The notes beneath the pieces were generated by a model. It was not told the DNA's origin and did not search any database. It saw nothing but the letters and a program-made list of their open reading frames with translations. 50,002 bases of DNA. Source: Flavobacterium sp. SCGC AAA160-P02. Its GTDB lineage: Bacteria; Bacteroidota; Bacteroidia; Flavobacteriales; Flavobacteriaceae. The stretch is from positions 29,859 to 79,860 of the forward strand of contig KB911092.1 of assembly GCA_000383355.1 (NCBI GenBank), given 5' to 3'. This document shows positions 24,805-33,890 of the stretch, in pieces (position 1 is the stretch's first letter; every line of letters begins with the position of its first letter). The position numbers were made by a program, and so were the translations under genes.

Positions 24805-26622
24805 ATGAAAAAAATAATTCAACTTAGTTTCCTTTTTACTGTACTTTTATTAACCGCTCAAGAAAAAGCTGCACCTGTTTTTAAAGATGGAGAAGCACAA
24901 ATTATTGAAGCATTTAATACTCCAGATCAATGGATTCGTCATGATCTTTGGGTAGAAACTAATTTTGATACAGATGGTGATGGAAAAATGGATAGAATGC
25001 ATGTGGCAGTAACAAGACCTTTTCAAACAGATAGCGAAGGTTTAACACTTCCAGTTATTTATGTAACAAGTCCTTATTTTGCTGGAGTTGCTCCAGAGAC
25101 TGAAGGTGCATTTTGGAATGTAAATCACGAACTAGGAGAAAAAGTGGCAAGCATTGTGCACCCAGAAGTAACAAGAAAAGGAAAAAGACCTATTATTTCA
25201 AATTCTCATATTAAAAAATGGATTCCTAGAGGCTATATTGTTGTTCACTCATCTTCTCCAGGCACAGGTCTTTCTCAAGGAGCACCAACTGTTGGTGGAC
25301 AAAATGAATCTTTAGCTCCAAAGGCAGTTATAGATTGGTTATGCGGAAGAGTTTCTGGCTATACAACTCCTTATGGAAGTGAAATTGTTGTAGCTTATTG
25401 GTCTACTGGTAAAGTTGGTATGACCGGAACTTCTTATAATGGTACATTGCCATTGGCAGCAGCTACAACAGGTGTAGAAGGTCTAGAAGCTATTATACCA
25501 ATTGCTCCAAACACTTCGTATTATCATTATTATAGATCTAACGGATTGGTGCGTTCACCTGGTGGATATTTAGGAGAAGATATTGATGTCTTGTATGATT
25601 TTATTCATAGTGGTGATGAATCTAAGCGCGCTTTTAACAATAAGACGATTAGAGATACAGAAATGAAAAATGGAATGGATAGAATTACAGGAGATTATAA
25701 TGATTTTTGGGCTGGAAGAGATTATCTAAATCAAATGAAACCTATGAAAGCAGCCTTATTAATGGCCCATGGTTTTAATGATTGGAATGTGATGCCAGAG
25801 CATAGCTATAGAATTTCAAAAAGAGCCAAAGAAATGGGCATACCAACTCAGATTTACTACCATCAGAACGGACATGGAGGACCCCCTCCTATGAAGATGA
25901 TGAACCGCTGGTTTACCAGATATTTACATGGTATAGAAAATGGTGTAGAAAATGATGCAAAAGCTTGGATAGTTCGCGAAAACGATAGCAGACAATACCC
26001 TACAGCCTATACAGATTACCCAAACCCTGAAGCTACTCCAGTGGTATTATATATAAATGCCGGTACCTCTAGTTATGGCAGATTATCGTTGGAAAACTCA
26101 AGCTCAAAAGGACAAGAGACTTTTTCAGATAACGCTTCTTTTTCTGCAACATCTCTTGCGCAATCTACATCCTCAAATCACAGGTTGTTATATGTTTCTG
26201 ATATATTAAAAGAAGATCTTCATATTTCTGGCTTAGCAAGTATCACCATAAAAGTAGCAAGCTCAAAACCAGCTGTAAACCTTTCTGTTTATCTAGTTTC
26301 TCTACCTTGGAACAAAAATAAAGGAGCAAAAATAACTGAAAATATAATTACTAGAGGTTGGGCAGATCTTCAAAATAATTCTTCTTTATCAAAAAGTTCT
26401 CCACTGATACCCGGTAAGTTTTACAAAATGACATTTGACTTCCAACCCGATGATCAAATTATAAAAAAAGGGCAACAAATTGGCTTGATGCTATTTTCTA
26501 GTGATTCAGAATATACTTTATTACCTAAACCAGGTACTGAACTAACCATAGATTTAAAAGAAACAATGATAACTCTGCCTATAGTGGGTGGTGAAAATGC
26601 TTTTAAAAAAGCCGTTAATTAA
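24805..26622 (+). CDS. Exported Xaa-Pro dipeptidyl-peptidase (S15 family)
   Basis: A 605-residue serine peptidase with a signal peptide (1-18). The alpha/beta-hydrolase domain contains the nucleophile elbow MTGTSYNG with Ser210, Asp326 in GFNDWNVMPEH and His357 in HQNGHGGPP, a complete triad. Residues about 405-600 form the beta-jelly-roll C-terminal domain found in X-Pro dipeptidyl-peptidases and cocaine esterase. The DGDGKMDRMHVAVTRP region near the N-terminus is typical of the family. It removes X-Pro dipeptides, or acts as an alpha-amino-acid ester hydrolase, outside the cytoplasm; X-Pro peptidase is the likelier of the two. A DMP19 gene follows after 15 nt. Confidence 0.93.
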   Translation: MKKIIQLSFLFTVLLLTAQEKAAPVFKDGEAQIIEAFNTPDQWIRHDLWVETNFDTDGDGKMDRMHVAVTRPFQTDSEGLTLPVIYVTSPYFAGVAPETEGAFWNVNHELGEKVASIVHPEVTRKGKRPIISNSHIKKWIPRGYIVVHSSSPGTGLSQGAPTVGGQNESLAPKAVIDWLCGRVSGYTTPYGSEIVVAYWSTGKVGMTGTSYNGTLPLAAATTGVEGLEAIIPIAPNTSYYHYYRSNGLVRSPGGYLGEDIDVLYDFIHSGDESKRAFNNKTIRDTEMKNGMDRITGDYNDFWAGRDYLNQMKPMKAALLMAHGFNDWNVMPEHSYRISKRAKEMGIPTQIYYHQNGHGGPPPMKMMNRWFTRYLHGIENGVENDAKAWIVRENDSRQYPTAYTDYPNPEATPVVLYINAGTSSYGRLSLENSSSKGQETFSDNASFSATSLAQSTSSNHRLLYVSDILKEDLHISGLASITIKVASSKPAVNLSVYLVSLPWNKNKGAKITENIITRGWADLQNNSSLSKSSPLIPGKFYKMTFDFQPDDQIIKKGQQIGLMLFSSDSEYTLLPKPGTELTIDLKETMITLPIVGGENAFKKAVN

Positions 26623-26637
26623 TTATTATTTTCGAGA

Positions 26638-27093
26638 ATGAACTCTACAGAAATTGCCTTATTATTACATAAGAACTCAGAAAAAATTACCAGAATTGGC
26701 GAAGTCATAGGCAAAAAAATACCAGAAAAAGATGCTTTTGAAAATCTGAATGAATTTGAGAAAATATTTATTTATATAGATATTTTTGAAAACCACATTA
26801 AAAAAGGAGGTTTTGAAGCTTTTTTCTGGAACTCAGCAGGGCAGTTTTCACATGAAATATTAGATGCTTATGAACAAGTTGGCGCTACTAATACAGCCGC
26901 AATTATTTACAATTCTTTTTTATTATTTGAGGAAATTCCTATTCCAAGAAACACCAATACAAGAAGAGCAATACTATCAAAATTACCCCCCAAAGTATGG
27001 GATACTTTAGACGAAAAACTCTATCATTGTAATGAGAATATGGAATACTTGGTATTAGAATTTGTTAAAAAAAACAGCGCCTATTTTGATTAA
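26638..27093 (+). CDS. DMP19 (DUF4375) family protein
   Basis: A 151-residue cytoplasmic, mainly helical protein. The stretch KKGGFEAFFWNSAGQFSHEILDAYEQVGA matches the DMP19/DUF4375 signature, followed by Leu/Asp-rich helices (TLDEKLYHCNENMEYLVLEFV). One family member was described as a dsDNA-mimic protein, but most are uncharacterised. It begins 15 nt after the S15 peptidase stop and is likely on the same transcript. The protein is acidic, consistent with the mimic idea but not proof. Confidence 0.82.
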   Translation: MNSTEIALLLHKNSEKITRIGEVIGKKIPEKDAFENLNEFEKIFIYIDIFENHIKKGGFEAFFWNSAGQFSHEILDAYEQVGATNTAAIIYNSFLLFEEIPIPRNTNTRRAILSKLPPKVWDTLDEKLYHCNENMEYLVLEFVKKNSAYFD

Positions 27094-27134
27094 TATAAAA
27101 ATAAAGTAAGAACCTCAGTAAGGTTTAAATAAAA

Positions 27135-27749
27135 ATGATGAAAAATATTCTATTTATAATTACAATGCTATTGCTAACTTCTTGCAATTCTAAAAGTAAA
27201 AGACCCTTACTAGGCAATACTCCCTATCAGCAAAAATTAAATGCTACATATAAAGACGCTTCTAAATCACCTTTAAAAAAGAAAGATTTAAAAGGCTTTA
27301 AAGGCTTAGATTTCTTTCCAATAGATTCGTCATATAGTATAATAGCTTCATTAGAAAGAACACCAAACACTCCATATCTAGAAATGGCTACTACTACTGA
27401 CGAAAAACCTTATTACAGAGAATTTGGCATTCTAACTTTTACAATCAAAGAAAAAAAGATGCAATTAACGCTGTATCAAAGTTTAGAAGAATATGAAGAT
27501 CCTTTTTACAAAGATTATTTATTCTTGCCTTTTACAGATGAAACTAGTGGTGAAGAATCTTATGGTGGAGGGCGTTATATGGATATATTTGAAAGTAAAA
27601 TAAGTTCTAATGAAACAATTGAATTAAACTTTAACAATACCTACAACCCTTATTGTGCCTATAACGATGAGTACTCTTGCCCGCTTACACCAAGAAAGAA
27701 TCATCTCACTATTGCGATCAAAGCTGGAGTGAAAGATTTTAAAAATTAA
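27135..27749 (+). CDS. DUF1684 lipoprotein
   Basis: A 204-residue lipoprotein (signal MMKNILFIITMLLLTSC, Cys at 17; the second ATG at 27138 is an equal start choice). The mature part follows the DUF1684 pattern: KDLKGFKGLDFFPIDSSYSI, REFGILTFTIKEKKMQLTLYQ, YLFLPFTDETSGEESYGGGRYMDI, ELNFNNTYNPYCAYNDEYSCPLTP with the typical N-P-Y-C-A-Y box. The family is widespread in Bacteroidota and unstudied. It follows the DMP19 gene by 41 nt and converges on crcB. Confidence 0.9.
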   Translation: MMKNILFIITMLLLTSCNSKSKRPLLGNTPYQQKLNATYKDASKSPLKKKDLKGFKGLDFFPIDSSYSIIASLERTPNTPYLEMATTTDEKPYYREFGILTFTIKEKKMQLTLYQSLEEYEDPFYKDYLFLPFTDETSGEESYGGGRYMDIFESKISSNETIELNFNNTYNPYCAYNDEYSCPLTPRKNHLTIAIKAGVKDFKN

Positions 27750-27799
27750 ATAAATTACGTGTAAATCTCTTTACGAACAAAGAAGAACCCCCCTTTAAG

Positions 27800-28174
27800 T
27801 TAAGCAAGTATTCTTGATACATACAAGCCTGCAAAAACAGCTAAAAAAGCAACTACAAAACTTGAGATAGTATACACTGCAAAAGATGTAAAATCTCCGT
27901 TTTTAAACAGTGCTTGATTTTCATAAGCAAAAGCAGAAAATGTGGTGAAGCCACCACAAAAACCTGTTGCCAATAATAGTGTTTGATCTTGATTTAAAGT
28001 GTTGTTTTTTGCTGCCAAGCCTAAAATAATTCCAATGAGTAGACTCCCTAGAATATTTACAGTAAATGTTCCGTACGGAATTCCATTTGCTGGATTGTTT
28101 AAATATTTACCAATAATGTATCGTAAAACACTCCCAAAACCTCCACCAATAAAAACAAATAAGAGCTGCTTCAT
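27800..28174 (-). CDS. crcB: CrcB/Fluc fluoride ion channel
   Basis: A 124-residue protein with four membrane helices that forms a dual-topology dimer exporting F-. Signature motifs are GGGFGSVLRYIIG at the N-terminus, NILGSLLIG (pore Asn) and GFCGGFTTFSAFAYEN (phenylalanine-box region with the central Na+-site Gly-Gly). It starts 5 nt after the DoxX-like gene stop, so no separate leader exists and no fluoride riboswitch precedes it. Expression would follow the DoxX-like gene. Confidence 0.95.
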   Translation of the reverse strand: MKQLLFVFIGGGFGSVLRYIIGKYLNNPANGIPYGTFTVNILGSLLIGIILGLAAKNNTLNQDQTLLLATGFCGGFTTFSAFAYENQALFKNGDFTSFAVYTISSFVVAFLAVFAGLYVSRILA

Positions 28175-28179
28175 GCTTA

Positions 28180-29148
28180 TTATAATTTTATGTTAGCCGT
28201 ATCATTCCAGTTCCATTTTCCAGTAACAGTTCCCTTACTTAAAGTCATAACACCAGGATTGGCTCTAATCATAGTTTTTAAAGTAGTTTCATCGCAAAAC
28301 AAGAAGTTAAATGGTAAATCGTAGTTGTTTTGTATTAAAATTAAATCATCTTCAAAAGAAGCAGAAACTCCATAGACATTGTATCCTTTAGCAATGGCTT
28401 TATCGGCTACTTTTTTAATTTCGGTAAAGCCCTTATCATTAGATTTAGAAGCGTTGTAAACGATGACCAAGAGTACTTTGTCCATCGCTAAAATTTCTGG
28501 AGCTAAGTCATTTTGAGTATCTTCTAGCATAAAATCATGCACGGGTGGAATGCTACCATCTTCTGGGTATTTCATGCCTTCATTAATATTTTTCCCTACT
28601 GCATAGGCCCTAAAATCTATGATTGGTAAATGGTTAAGAACATGAAATGTAATGTATGAGAAACTACCCAAAGCAAGTATCATAAGTACAGCACTTAGTT
28701 TCTTAGGAAAAATTTCCTTGATATTTTTTAGTCTAAATAATAGCACTAAAATAAGTCCTATTAAAACAACATTTTTCCAAAATGTTTCCCAAGGAGTTAA
28801 TTTTATAGCATCTCCAAAACACCCACAATCTGTTACTTTGTTGTAGTAGGCAGAATACCAAGTTAAAAATAAAAACAAAGTGGTTAGGCCGAGTAAACTC
28901 AATACAGTGCCTTTAGATTTATATCCAAGTAATAACGATACCCCCAACATAATTTCTACGATAATCAGTACAATTGAAAATGGTAGTGCATAAGGTATCA
29001 AAAATTCTAAATTTAGGACACTTTCCCCAAAGTACTCTTCAAACTTATATTGAGATCCAATAGGATCTACGAGTTTTACAAAGCCAGAAAAAATAAACAT
29101 GGCTCCAACAAATATTCTTGTAAGGTGAACTATTAATTTTATAAACAT
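28180..29148 (-). CDS. DoxX/MauE-like membrane protein with thioredoxin-like domain (BT_3928 type)
   Basis: A 322-residue protein. The first ~150 residues are four hydrophobic helices of DoxX/MauE type, with FSGFVKLVDPIGS near the N-terminus and the cysteine motif TDCGCFGDAIKLTPWETF around residue 107. A fifth helix precedes a C-terminal ~130-residue thioredoxin-like domain (LVIVYNASKSNDKGF, LPFNFLFCDETTLK), without a CxxC pair. The arrangement matches the BT_3928 family of Bacteroidota, probably involved in redox handling at the inner membrane. Function is not established. Same transcript as crcB. Confidence 0.88.
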   Translation of the reverse strand: MFIKLIVHLTRIFVGAMFIFSGFVKLVDPIGSQYKFEEYFGESVLNLEFLIPYALPFSIVLIIVEIMLGVSLLLGYKSKGTVLSLLGLTTLFLFLTWYSAYYNKVTDCGCFGDAIKLTPWETFWKNVVLIGLILVLLFRLKNIKEIFPKKLSAVLMILALGSFSYITFHVLNHLPIIDFRAYAVGKNINEGMKYPEDGSIPPVHDFMLEDTQNDLAPEILAMDKVLLVIVYNASKSNDKGFTEIKKVADKAIAKGYNVYGVSASFEDDLILIQNNYDLPFNFLFCDETTLKTMIRANPGVMTLSKGTVTGKWNWNDTANIKL

Positions 29149-29220
29149 GGGTGCTTGGTGTTAATTATTCATTTTAAGAAACTATAATATAAACATGACT
29201 TTATAAAAAATTACTGCTTT

Positions 29221-29754
29221 TTAACTCATATGAATCATCGCAAAAACTGCGTAATTAATCATGTCTTGATAATTGGCATCTATTCCTTCAGAAACCAATG
29301 TTTTTCCTTTATTATCTTCAATTTGTTTTACACGCAATAGTTTTTGAATGATTAAGTCTGTTAAAGAACTTACTCTCATATCTCTCCATGCCTCACCATA
29401 ATCATGGTTTTTATTCTCCATTAATTCTTTGGTTATTGTCATGTGCTTATTATACAATTCTGTAGCTTTTTCTGAAGATAAATCTGGATTTTCAACAACG
29501 CCCAACTCTAACTGAATTAGTGCCATTATAGAATAATTAATGATTCCTATAAATTCAGATTTTTCACCTTCATCTACTTTACGAACCTCATTTTCTTGTA
29601 ACTGACGAATGCGTTGTGCTTTTATAAAAATTTGGTCTGTTAGTGAGGGTAAACGTAAGATTCTCCAGGCAGATCCATAATCACTCATTTTCTTGGTGAA
29701 CAAATTTCTACATTGTTCTACAACACTATCGTATTGGTGAGAAGTATTTGGCAT
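29221..29754 (-). CDS. DUF1599 protein with internal duplication
   Basis: A 177-residue cytoplasmic protein made of two similar halves. The first half has KKMSDYGSAWRILRLPSLTDQ and the second ENKNHDYGEAWRDMRVSSLTDL, each followed by (I/L)RQLQ/VKQIEDN and a 'YxxxMIN/GIINYSIMALIQ' segment. This is the DUF1599 family, which resembles all-alpha nucleotide pyrophosphohydrolase folds; activity is not proven. A longer frame starts with TTG at 29760, but the ATG at 29754 is preferred. It diverges from the LOG-family gene, as is usual for a DUF1599-folP neighbourhood in Flavobacteriaceae, and lies 72 nt upstream of the DoxX-like gene. Confidence 0.87.
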   Translation of the reverse strand: MPNTSHQYDSVVEQCRNLFTKKMSDYGSAWRILRLPSLTDQIFIKAQRIRQLQENEVRKVDEGEKSEFIGIINYSIMALIQLELGVVENPDLSSEKATELYNKHMTITKELMENKNHDYGEAWRDMRVSSLTDLIIQKLLRVKQIEDNKGKTLVSEGIDANYQDMINYAVFAMIHMS

Positions 29755-29818
29755 AAACAATATTAATTTCCGTAAATTTCGTTCAAATTTTATGAACTAA
29801 AAAATCTATCTAAGTTTA

Positions 29819-30409
29819 ATGAAGAAAATTGTTGTTTTTTGCGGCTCTAGTCTTGGCTTTAATCCAATCTTTAAAGAAGCTGCTATAACATTGGGAAACT
29901 ACTTTGTTGCCAATGACATTACCTTAGTTTACGGTGGTGGAAAGATTGGAATGATGGGTGTTTTATCTGAAACAATATTAAATAAAGGAGGAAAAGTAAT
30001 TGGTATTATTCCTGAATTATTAAAACGTGAAGAAGTTGTGAATGCCAATGTTACAGAATTAATAGTCACAAAAACAATGAGTGAACGAAAGGTGATGATG
30101 AGTCAATTAGTTGACGGATACATTTCACTACCTGGCGGATTTGGAACATTAGATGAACTTTTTGAAGGGTTAACGCTAGGGCAATTACATATAGAACAAA
30201 AACCAAATGGAATTTTAAATGTGAATGGTTTTTTTAATCATACCCTACAACAATTAGATGTTATGGTAGCTGAAGGCTACTTAAAACAAGCAAATAAAGA
30301 CATGTTGCTAGTTGGCAATACTGTAACCGAACTAATGTTAAAAATGGATTCTTATTGTGCTCCAGAAAAAACAGCTATCATTAATAAAGTAATTAAGCAT
30401 GACCATTAA
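29819..30409 (+). CDS. LOG-family phosphoribohydrolase (TIGR00730)
   Basis: A 196-residue Rossmann-like enzyme of the LOG/lysine-decarboxylase-annotated family. The signature PGGFGTLDEL(F)E and the preceding GGGKIGMMG are present, together with the MSERK motif. Members hydrolyse nucleoside 5'-monophosphates, including cytokinin riboside monophosphates, to base and ribose phosphate; the old 'lysine decarboxylase' name is wrong. It overlaps folP by 11 nt (30399-30409), so translation is coupled. Confidence 0.92.
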   Translation: MKKIVVFCGSSLGFNPIFKEAAITLGNYFVANDITLVYGGGKIGMMGVLSETILNKGGKVIGIIPELLKREEVVNANVTELIVTKTMSERKVMMSQLVDGYISLPGGFGTLDELFEGLTLGQLHIEQKPNGILNVNGFFNHTLQQLDVMVAEGYLKQANKDMLLVGNTVTELMLKMDSYCAPEKTAIINKVIKHDH

Positions 30410-31232
30410 CTGTAAGGGAAAATTAATAGATTTTTCTTCTCCTAAAGTAATGGGAGTTTTAAATACCACCCCAGATTCTTTTTATGACGGTGGCTATTAT
30501 AAGAATGAAAAAGAACTTCTAAAACAAACTGAAAAAATGCTTTTAGAAGGTGCTACTTTTATTGATATTGGAGCATATTCATCTAAACCTGGTGCAAGTC
30601 ATATTTCTGAAGAAGAAGAATTACAACGAATTCTTCCAGTTGTTACTTCAATTATAAAAGAATTTCCAGAAACTATAATTTCTATAGATACCTTTAGAAG
30701 TAGTATAGCAAAAGAAACTGTAGCTATTGGAGCTGCTTTAATAAATGATATCTCTGGAGGTACCTTAGATGAAAAAATGTTTGAAACTGTTGCTAAATTA
30801 CAGGTTCCTTATATTTTAATGCATATGAAAGGAACTCCTCAAAACATGCAAAAAAATCCAACTTATGGAAATATAACTACAGAATTGATTTCTTTTTTTG
30901 CAGAACAGATTTTCAAATTACATCAACTACATCTCAAAGACGTGGTGATTGATGTTGGATTTGGATTTGGAAAAACTCTAGAACACAACTATCAATTATT
31001 AAAAGATTTAAGTCTCTTTAAAAATTTAGATGTTCCTGTTTTGGTAGGTATTTCCAGAAAATCTATGCTCTATAAACCTTTAGATATTTCAGCAAAAGAG
31101 GCCTTAAACGCAACTACTACTGCAAATACAATTGCCTTGCTAAATGGTGCAAATATTTTACGAGTTCATGATGTAAAAGAAGCAGTTGAAGCAATAAATA
31201 TTGTGAATCTACTTAACCAAGCGAAAAACTAA
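30399..31232 (+). CDS. folP: Dihydropteroate synthase
   Basis: A 277-residue TIM-barrel enzyme that joins p-aminobenzoate and dihydropterin pyrophosphate in folate synthesis; it is the sulfonamide target. Motifs present: MGVLNTTPDSFYDGG (pyrophosphate-binding loop 1), DIGAYSSKPGA (loop 2), SIDTFRSSIA, and the late DVGFGFGKTLEHN, then VLVGISRKSML. Length is normal. It overlaps the LOG gene by 11 nt and is followed by cdaA after 33 nt. Confidence 0.97.
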   Translation: MTINCKGKLIDFSSPKVMGVLNTTPDSFYDGGYYKNEKELLKQTEKMLLEGATFIDIGAYSSKPGASHISEEEELQRILPVVTSIIKEFPETIISIDTFRSSIAKETVAIGAALINDISGGTLDEKMFETVAKLQVPYILMHMKGTPQNMQKNPTYGNITTELISFFAEQIFKLHQLHLKDVVIDVGFGFGKTLEHNYQLLKDLSLFKNLDVPVLVGISRKSMLYKPLDISAKEALNATTTANTIALLNGANILRVHDVKEAVEAINIVNLLNQAKN

Positions 31233-31237
31233 TTTTG
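31230..31237 (+). promoter_or_regulatory. Candidate -7 element (TAATTTTG) before cdaA
   Basis: A perfect TAnnTTTG match beginning on the last base of the folP stop codon, 28 nt before the cdaA ATG. It would give cdaA a promoter of its own besides read-through from folP. Confidence 0.4.
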
Positions 31238-31265
31238 TACATTTACCAAAACGCCACAAAAATAC

Positions 31266-32042
31266 ATGTTAGATTTTCTTGACTTTTCTTTTTTAGATGC
31301 ACTAGATATTGTCTTGGTGGCTATTCTAATTTATTATATCTATAAGCTTTTAAAAGGAACTGTTGCCATTAATATTTTTATTGGTATTGCTTTTATTTTT
31401 CTAATATGGAAAATTACTCAGATCTTAAAAATGGAAATGTTAAGCAATATTTTAGGCTATCTTTTAAGTGGTGGTGTTATTGCATTAATTATTGTTTTTC
31501 AACAAGAAATTAGAAAATTTCTATTAATGATAGGAACTACCAATGTTGCCTCTAGAAAAAATTTTTTTAAACAGCTTAAGTTTCTAAAATCTGAAATTGC
31601 ACTAGAAACAAATGTAGATACCTTATTGAATGCCTGTAAAAAAATGTCTAAAACCAATACTGGGGCTCTTATCGTTCTAGAACGAACCAACAGTTTAGAT
31701 TTTTTAATAAGTACTGGTGATGCTATGAACGCAGAAATGAACCAAGTTTTATTAGAAAGTATCTTTTATAAAAATAGTCCATTACATGATGGTGCTACCA
31801 TTATTAGAGATAATTTTGTGGTAGCAACTAGAGTTGTGTTGCCAGTTTCAGACAGTATTAATATTCCTTCTCGTTTTGGACTAAGACACAAAGCTGCCTT
31901 TGGTATTTCAGAAAAAACAGATGCTGTTTGTCTTTTAGTATCTGAAGAAACAGGAGAAATTTCTTATATTAAGGATGGAAGTTTTGAGTTATATGCTGAT
32001 TATAATGAACTATTAGATAAGTTAAGGCAGGATATTCAGTAA
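31266..32042 (+). CDS. cdaA: Diadenylate cyclase CdaA (c-di-AMP synthase)
   Basis: A 258-residue membrane enzyme that joins two ATP into cyclic di-AMP, a signal controlling potassium, osmotic balance and cell wall. Residues 1-90 contain three hydrophobic helices and a short coiled linker. The DAC domain covers about 95-255, with active-site DGA (175-177) in SPLHDGATII and the second motif at 207-209 reading RHK in FGLRHKAAFG, where most characterised cyclases have RHR. The substitution is conservative and probably tolerated. No cdaR or glmM is adjacent; instead the gene follows folP, a common Bacteroidota arrangement. It converges on an ABC exporter with a 13-nt gap. Confidence 0.95.
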   Translation: MLDFLDFSFLDALDIVLVAILIYYIYKLLKGTVAINIFIGIAFIFLIWKITQILKMEMLSNILGYLLSGGVIALIIVFQQEIRKFLLMIGTTNVASRKNFFKQLKFLKSEIALETNVDTLLNACKKMSKTNTGALIVLERTNSLDFLISTGDAMNAEMNQVLLESIFYKNSPLHDGATIIRDNFVVATRVVLPVSDSINIPSRFGLRHKAAFGISEKTDAVCLLVSEETGEISYIKDGSFELYADYNELLDKLRQDIQ

Positions 32043-32055
32043 TGCGATTCTATAG

Positions 32056-33822
32056 TTAAGAAGCAAGTTCTAAGCTAAATTGCTTGTCATATAGGTTTTT
32101 ATAGTACCCATCTTTTTTCTTGATTAGTTCTTTGTGAGTTCCTTCTTCTACAATAACTCCTTTATCCATTACAATAATTTTATCAGCTTTTTTTATAGTT
32201 GCTAGTCTATGAGCAATTACAATAGAAGTTCTTCCTTTGGTTATAGTGTCTGTTGCAAACTGAATCATTTGTTCTGCATGAGAATCTACAGAAGAAGTAG
32301 CTTCATCTAAGATTAGTATTCTAGGGCTACTTACATAGGCTCTCAAAAAAGCGATTAATTGTCTTTGACCAGATGAAAGCATTACTCCTCTTTCTTTAAC
32401 ATTATAATGGTATCCACCAGGAAGTGTCATAATAAAATTATGAATTCCTATCTTTTTTGAAGCCTCCTTTACTTCTTCTAAACTTATCTGAGGATTCTTT
32501 AGGGTAATATTGTTAAAAATAGAGTCTGAAAATAAAAATACGTCTTGTAAAACGATGGCTATTTGATTTCTAAGAGAAGACAATTCATAATCTTCTACAG
32601 GAATAGCATCTACAGAAATTACACCGCTATCTAATTCATAAAAACGATTAATTAAATTTATAATGGTAGATTTCCCAGCTCCTGTGGCACCAACAATAGC
32701 TACTGTTTGTCCTTTTTTAACCTGTAAAGAAATTCCTTTTAAAACTTCTTCCCCTCTTATATAACTAAATCTTACTTGTTTAAAGTCTAAATCTCCTTGT
32801 ATAGTAGAAGCATCTATACTTCCTTCTTTCTTAATAAAACTTTCAGTATCTATCACCTTAAAAACACGTTCTCCAGAGACTATGCCCATTTGCAACTGAT
32901 TAAACTTATCTGCAATTTGGCGTAAAGGTCTAAATAACATTTGCGACATTTTTATAAATGCAATAACTCCCCCTAAAGTTGTGAACCCATCTAGTATTTG
33001 ATGTCCGCCATACCAAACAATTAAACCAATGGCTATAGATGAAACAATTTCTGCTATTGGAAAAAAGATAGAATAATACCAAACTGTCTTTACATGTGCT
33101 TTTTTATGCTTGTTGTTTATTTCTTTAAAATTCTGATATTCTATGTTTTCTCTGGTGAATAATTGAAGAATTTTCATTCCTGTAACTCTTTCTTGCACAA
33201 AGCCATTTAGGTTGGCAATCTCATTTCTAACGTCTTGAAATGTAGCCTTAATAGCTACCTGAAAAACTTTAGTAGCGTATACCAAAATTGGTAATACAGA
33301 CAAAGCAACCAATGCTAAACGCCAGTTCATCGCAAACATCACTACAATAACAACCAGCATTTTTAAAATATCGCTGACTATCATAAAGACACCCTGGGTA
33401 AAGAAATTAGCAATGGTTTCTATATCTGAAACCACTCTTGTAACCAATCTTCCAACGGAAGTGGTATCAAAATAAGACATTTTAAAACGCTGTATATTTC
33501 TAAAAACCTTGGCTCTTATGTCTCTAATAATATGTTGTCCTACCCAATTGGCATAGTAAATAAACATAAATTGTAAAATTACTTCAGCAAAAACAATCGT
33601 TAATAAGATTTGTATGTAGTAGATTAATTTTTCAACATCTTGATTATTCACAAAATCATTCACAGTTTCTCCCACTATGTATGGATTTACTGCAGATACA
33701 AAAGCTAGGGTAATGGTAGAAATAGCCGCAATAAAAAACCTGAGTTTATACCTTTTAGCATAACTCATTAATCTTAAAAATATTTTTATATCAAATGCTT
33801 TTCCTGATATTTTTTCCGACAT
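32056..33822 (-). CDS. ABC exporter, fused membrane and ATPase domains
   Basis: A 588-residue half-transporter of the MsbA/lipid-multidrug exporter class. Six membrane helices lie in residues ~20-320, with the coupling helix region TTSVGRLVTRVVSDIET. The nucleotide-binding domain covers ~345-580: Walker A GATGAGKST, Q-loop, signature LSSGQRQL, Walker B ILILDEATS and the H-loop IAHRL. It works as a homodimer in the inner membrane; the substrate cannot be inferred. It sits between cdaA (convergent) and truA (same strand, about 68 nt upstream). Confidence 0.93.
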   Translation of the reverse strand: MSEKISGKAFDIKIFLRLMSYAKRYKLRFFIAAISTITLAFVSAVNPYIVGETVNDFVNNQDVEKLIYYIQILLTIVFAEVILQFMFIYYANWVGQHIIRDIRAKVFRNIQRFKMSYFDTTSVGRLVTRVVSDIETIANFFTQGVFMIVSDILKMLVVIVVMFAMNWRLALVALSVLPILVYATKVFQVAIKATFQDVRNEIANLNGFVQERVTGMKILQLFTRENIEYQNFKEINNKHKKAHVKTVWYYSIFFPIAEIVSSIAIGLIVWYGGHQILDGFTTLGGVIAFIKMSQMLFRPLRQIADKFNQLQMGIVSGERVFKVIDTESFIKKEGSIDASTIQGDLDFKQVRFSYIRGEEVLKGISLQVKKGQTVAIVGATGAGKSTIINLINRFYELDSGVISVDAIPVEDYELSSLRNQIAIVLQDVFLFSDSIFNNITLKNPQISLEEVKEASKKIGIHNFIMTLPGGYHYNVKERGVMLSSGQRQLIAFLRAYVSSPRILILDEATSSVDSHAEQMIQFATDTITKGRTSIVIAHRLATIKKADKIIVMDKGVIVEEGTHKELIKKKDGYYKNLYDKQFSLELAS

Positions 33823-33890
33823 CTATATCTCTACTTATGAATTATTTATTTTACTGTTTTTTTATCTAAAATTCTAATACCTTTTACATG

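Noticed and set aside
28175..28179. Fluoride riboswitch before crcB
   Set aside because: Only 5 nt separate crcB from the gene before it, so there is no room.
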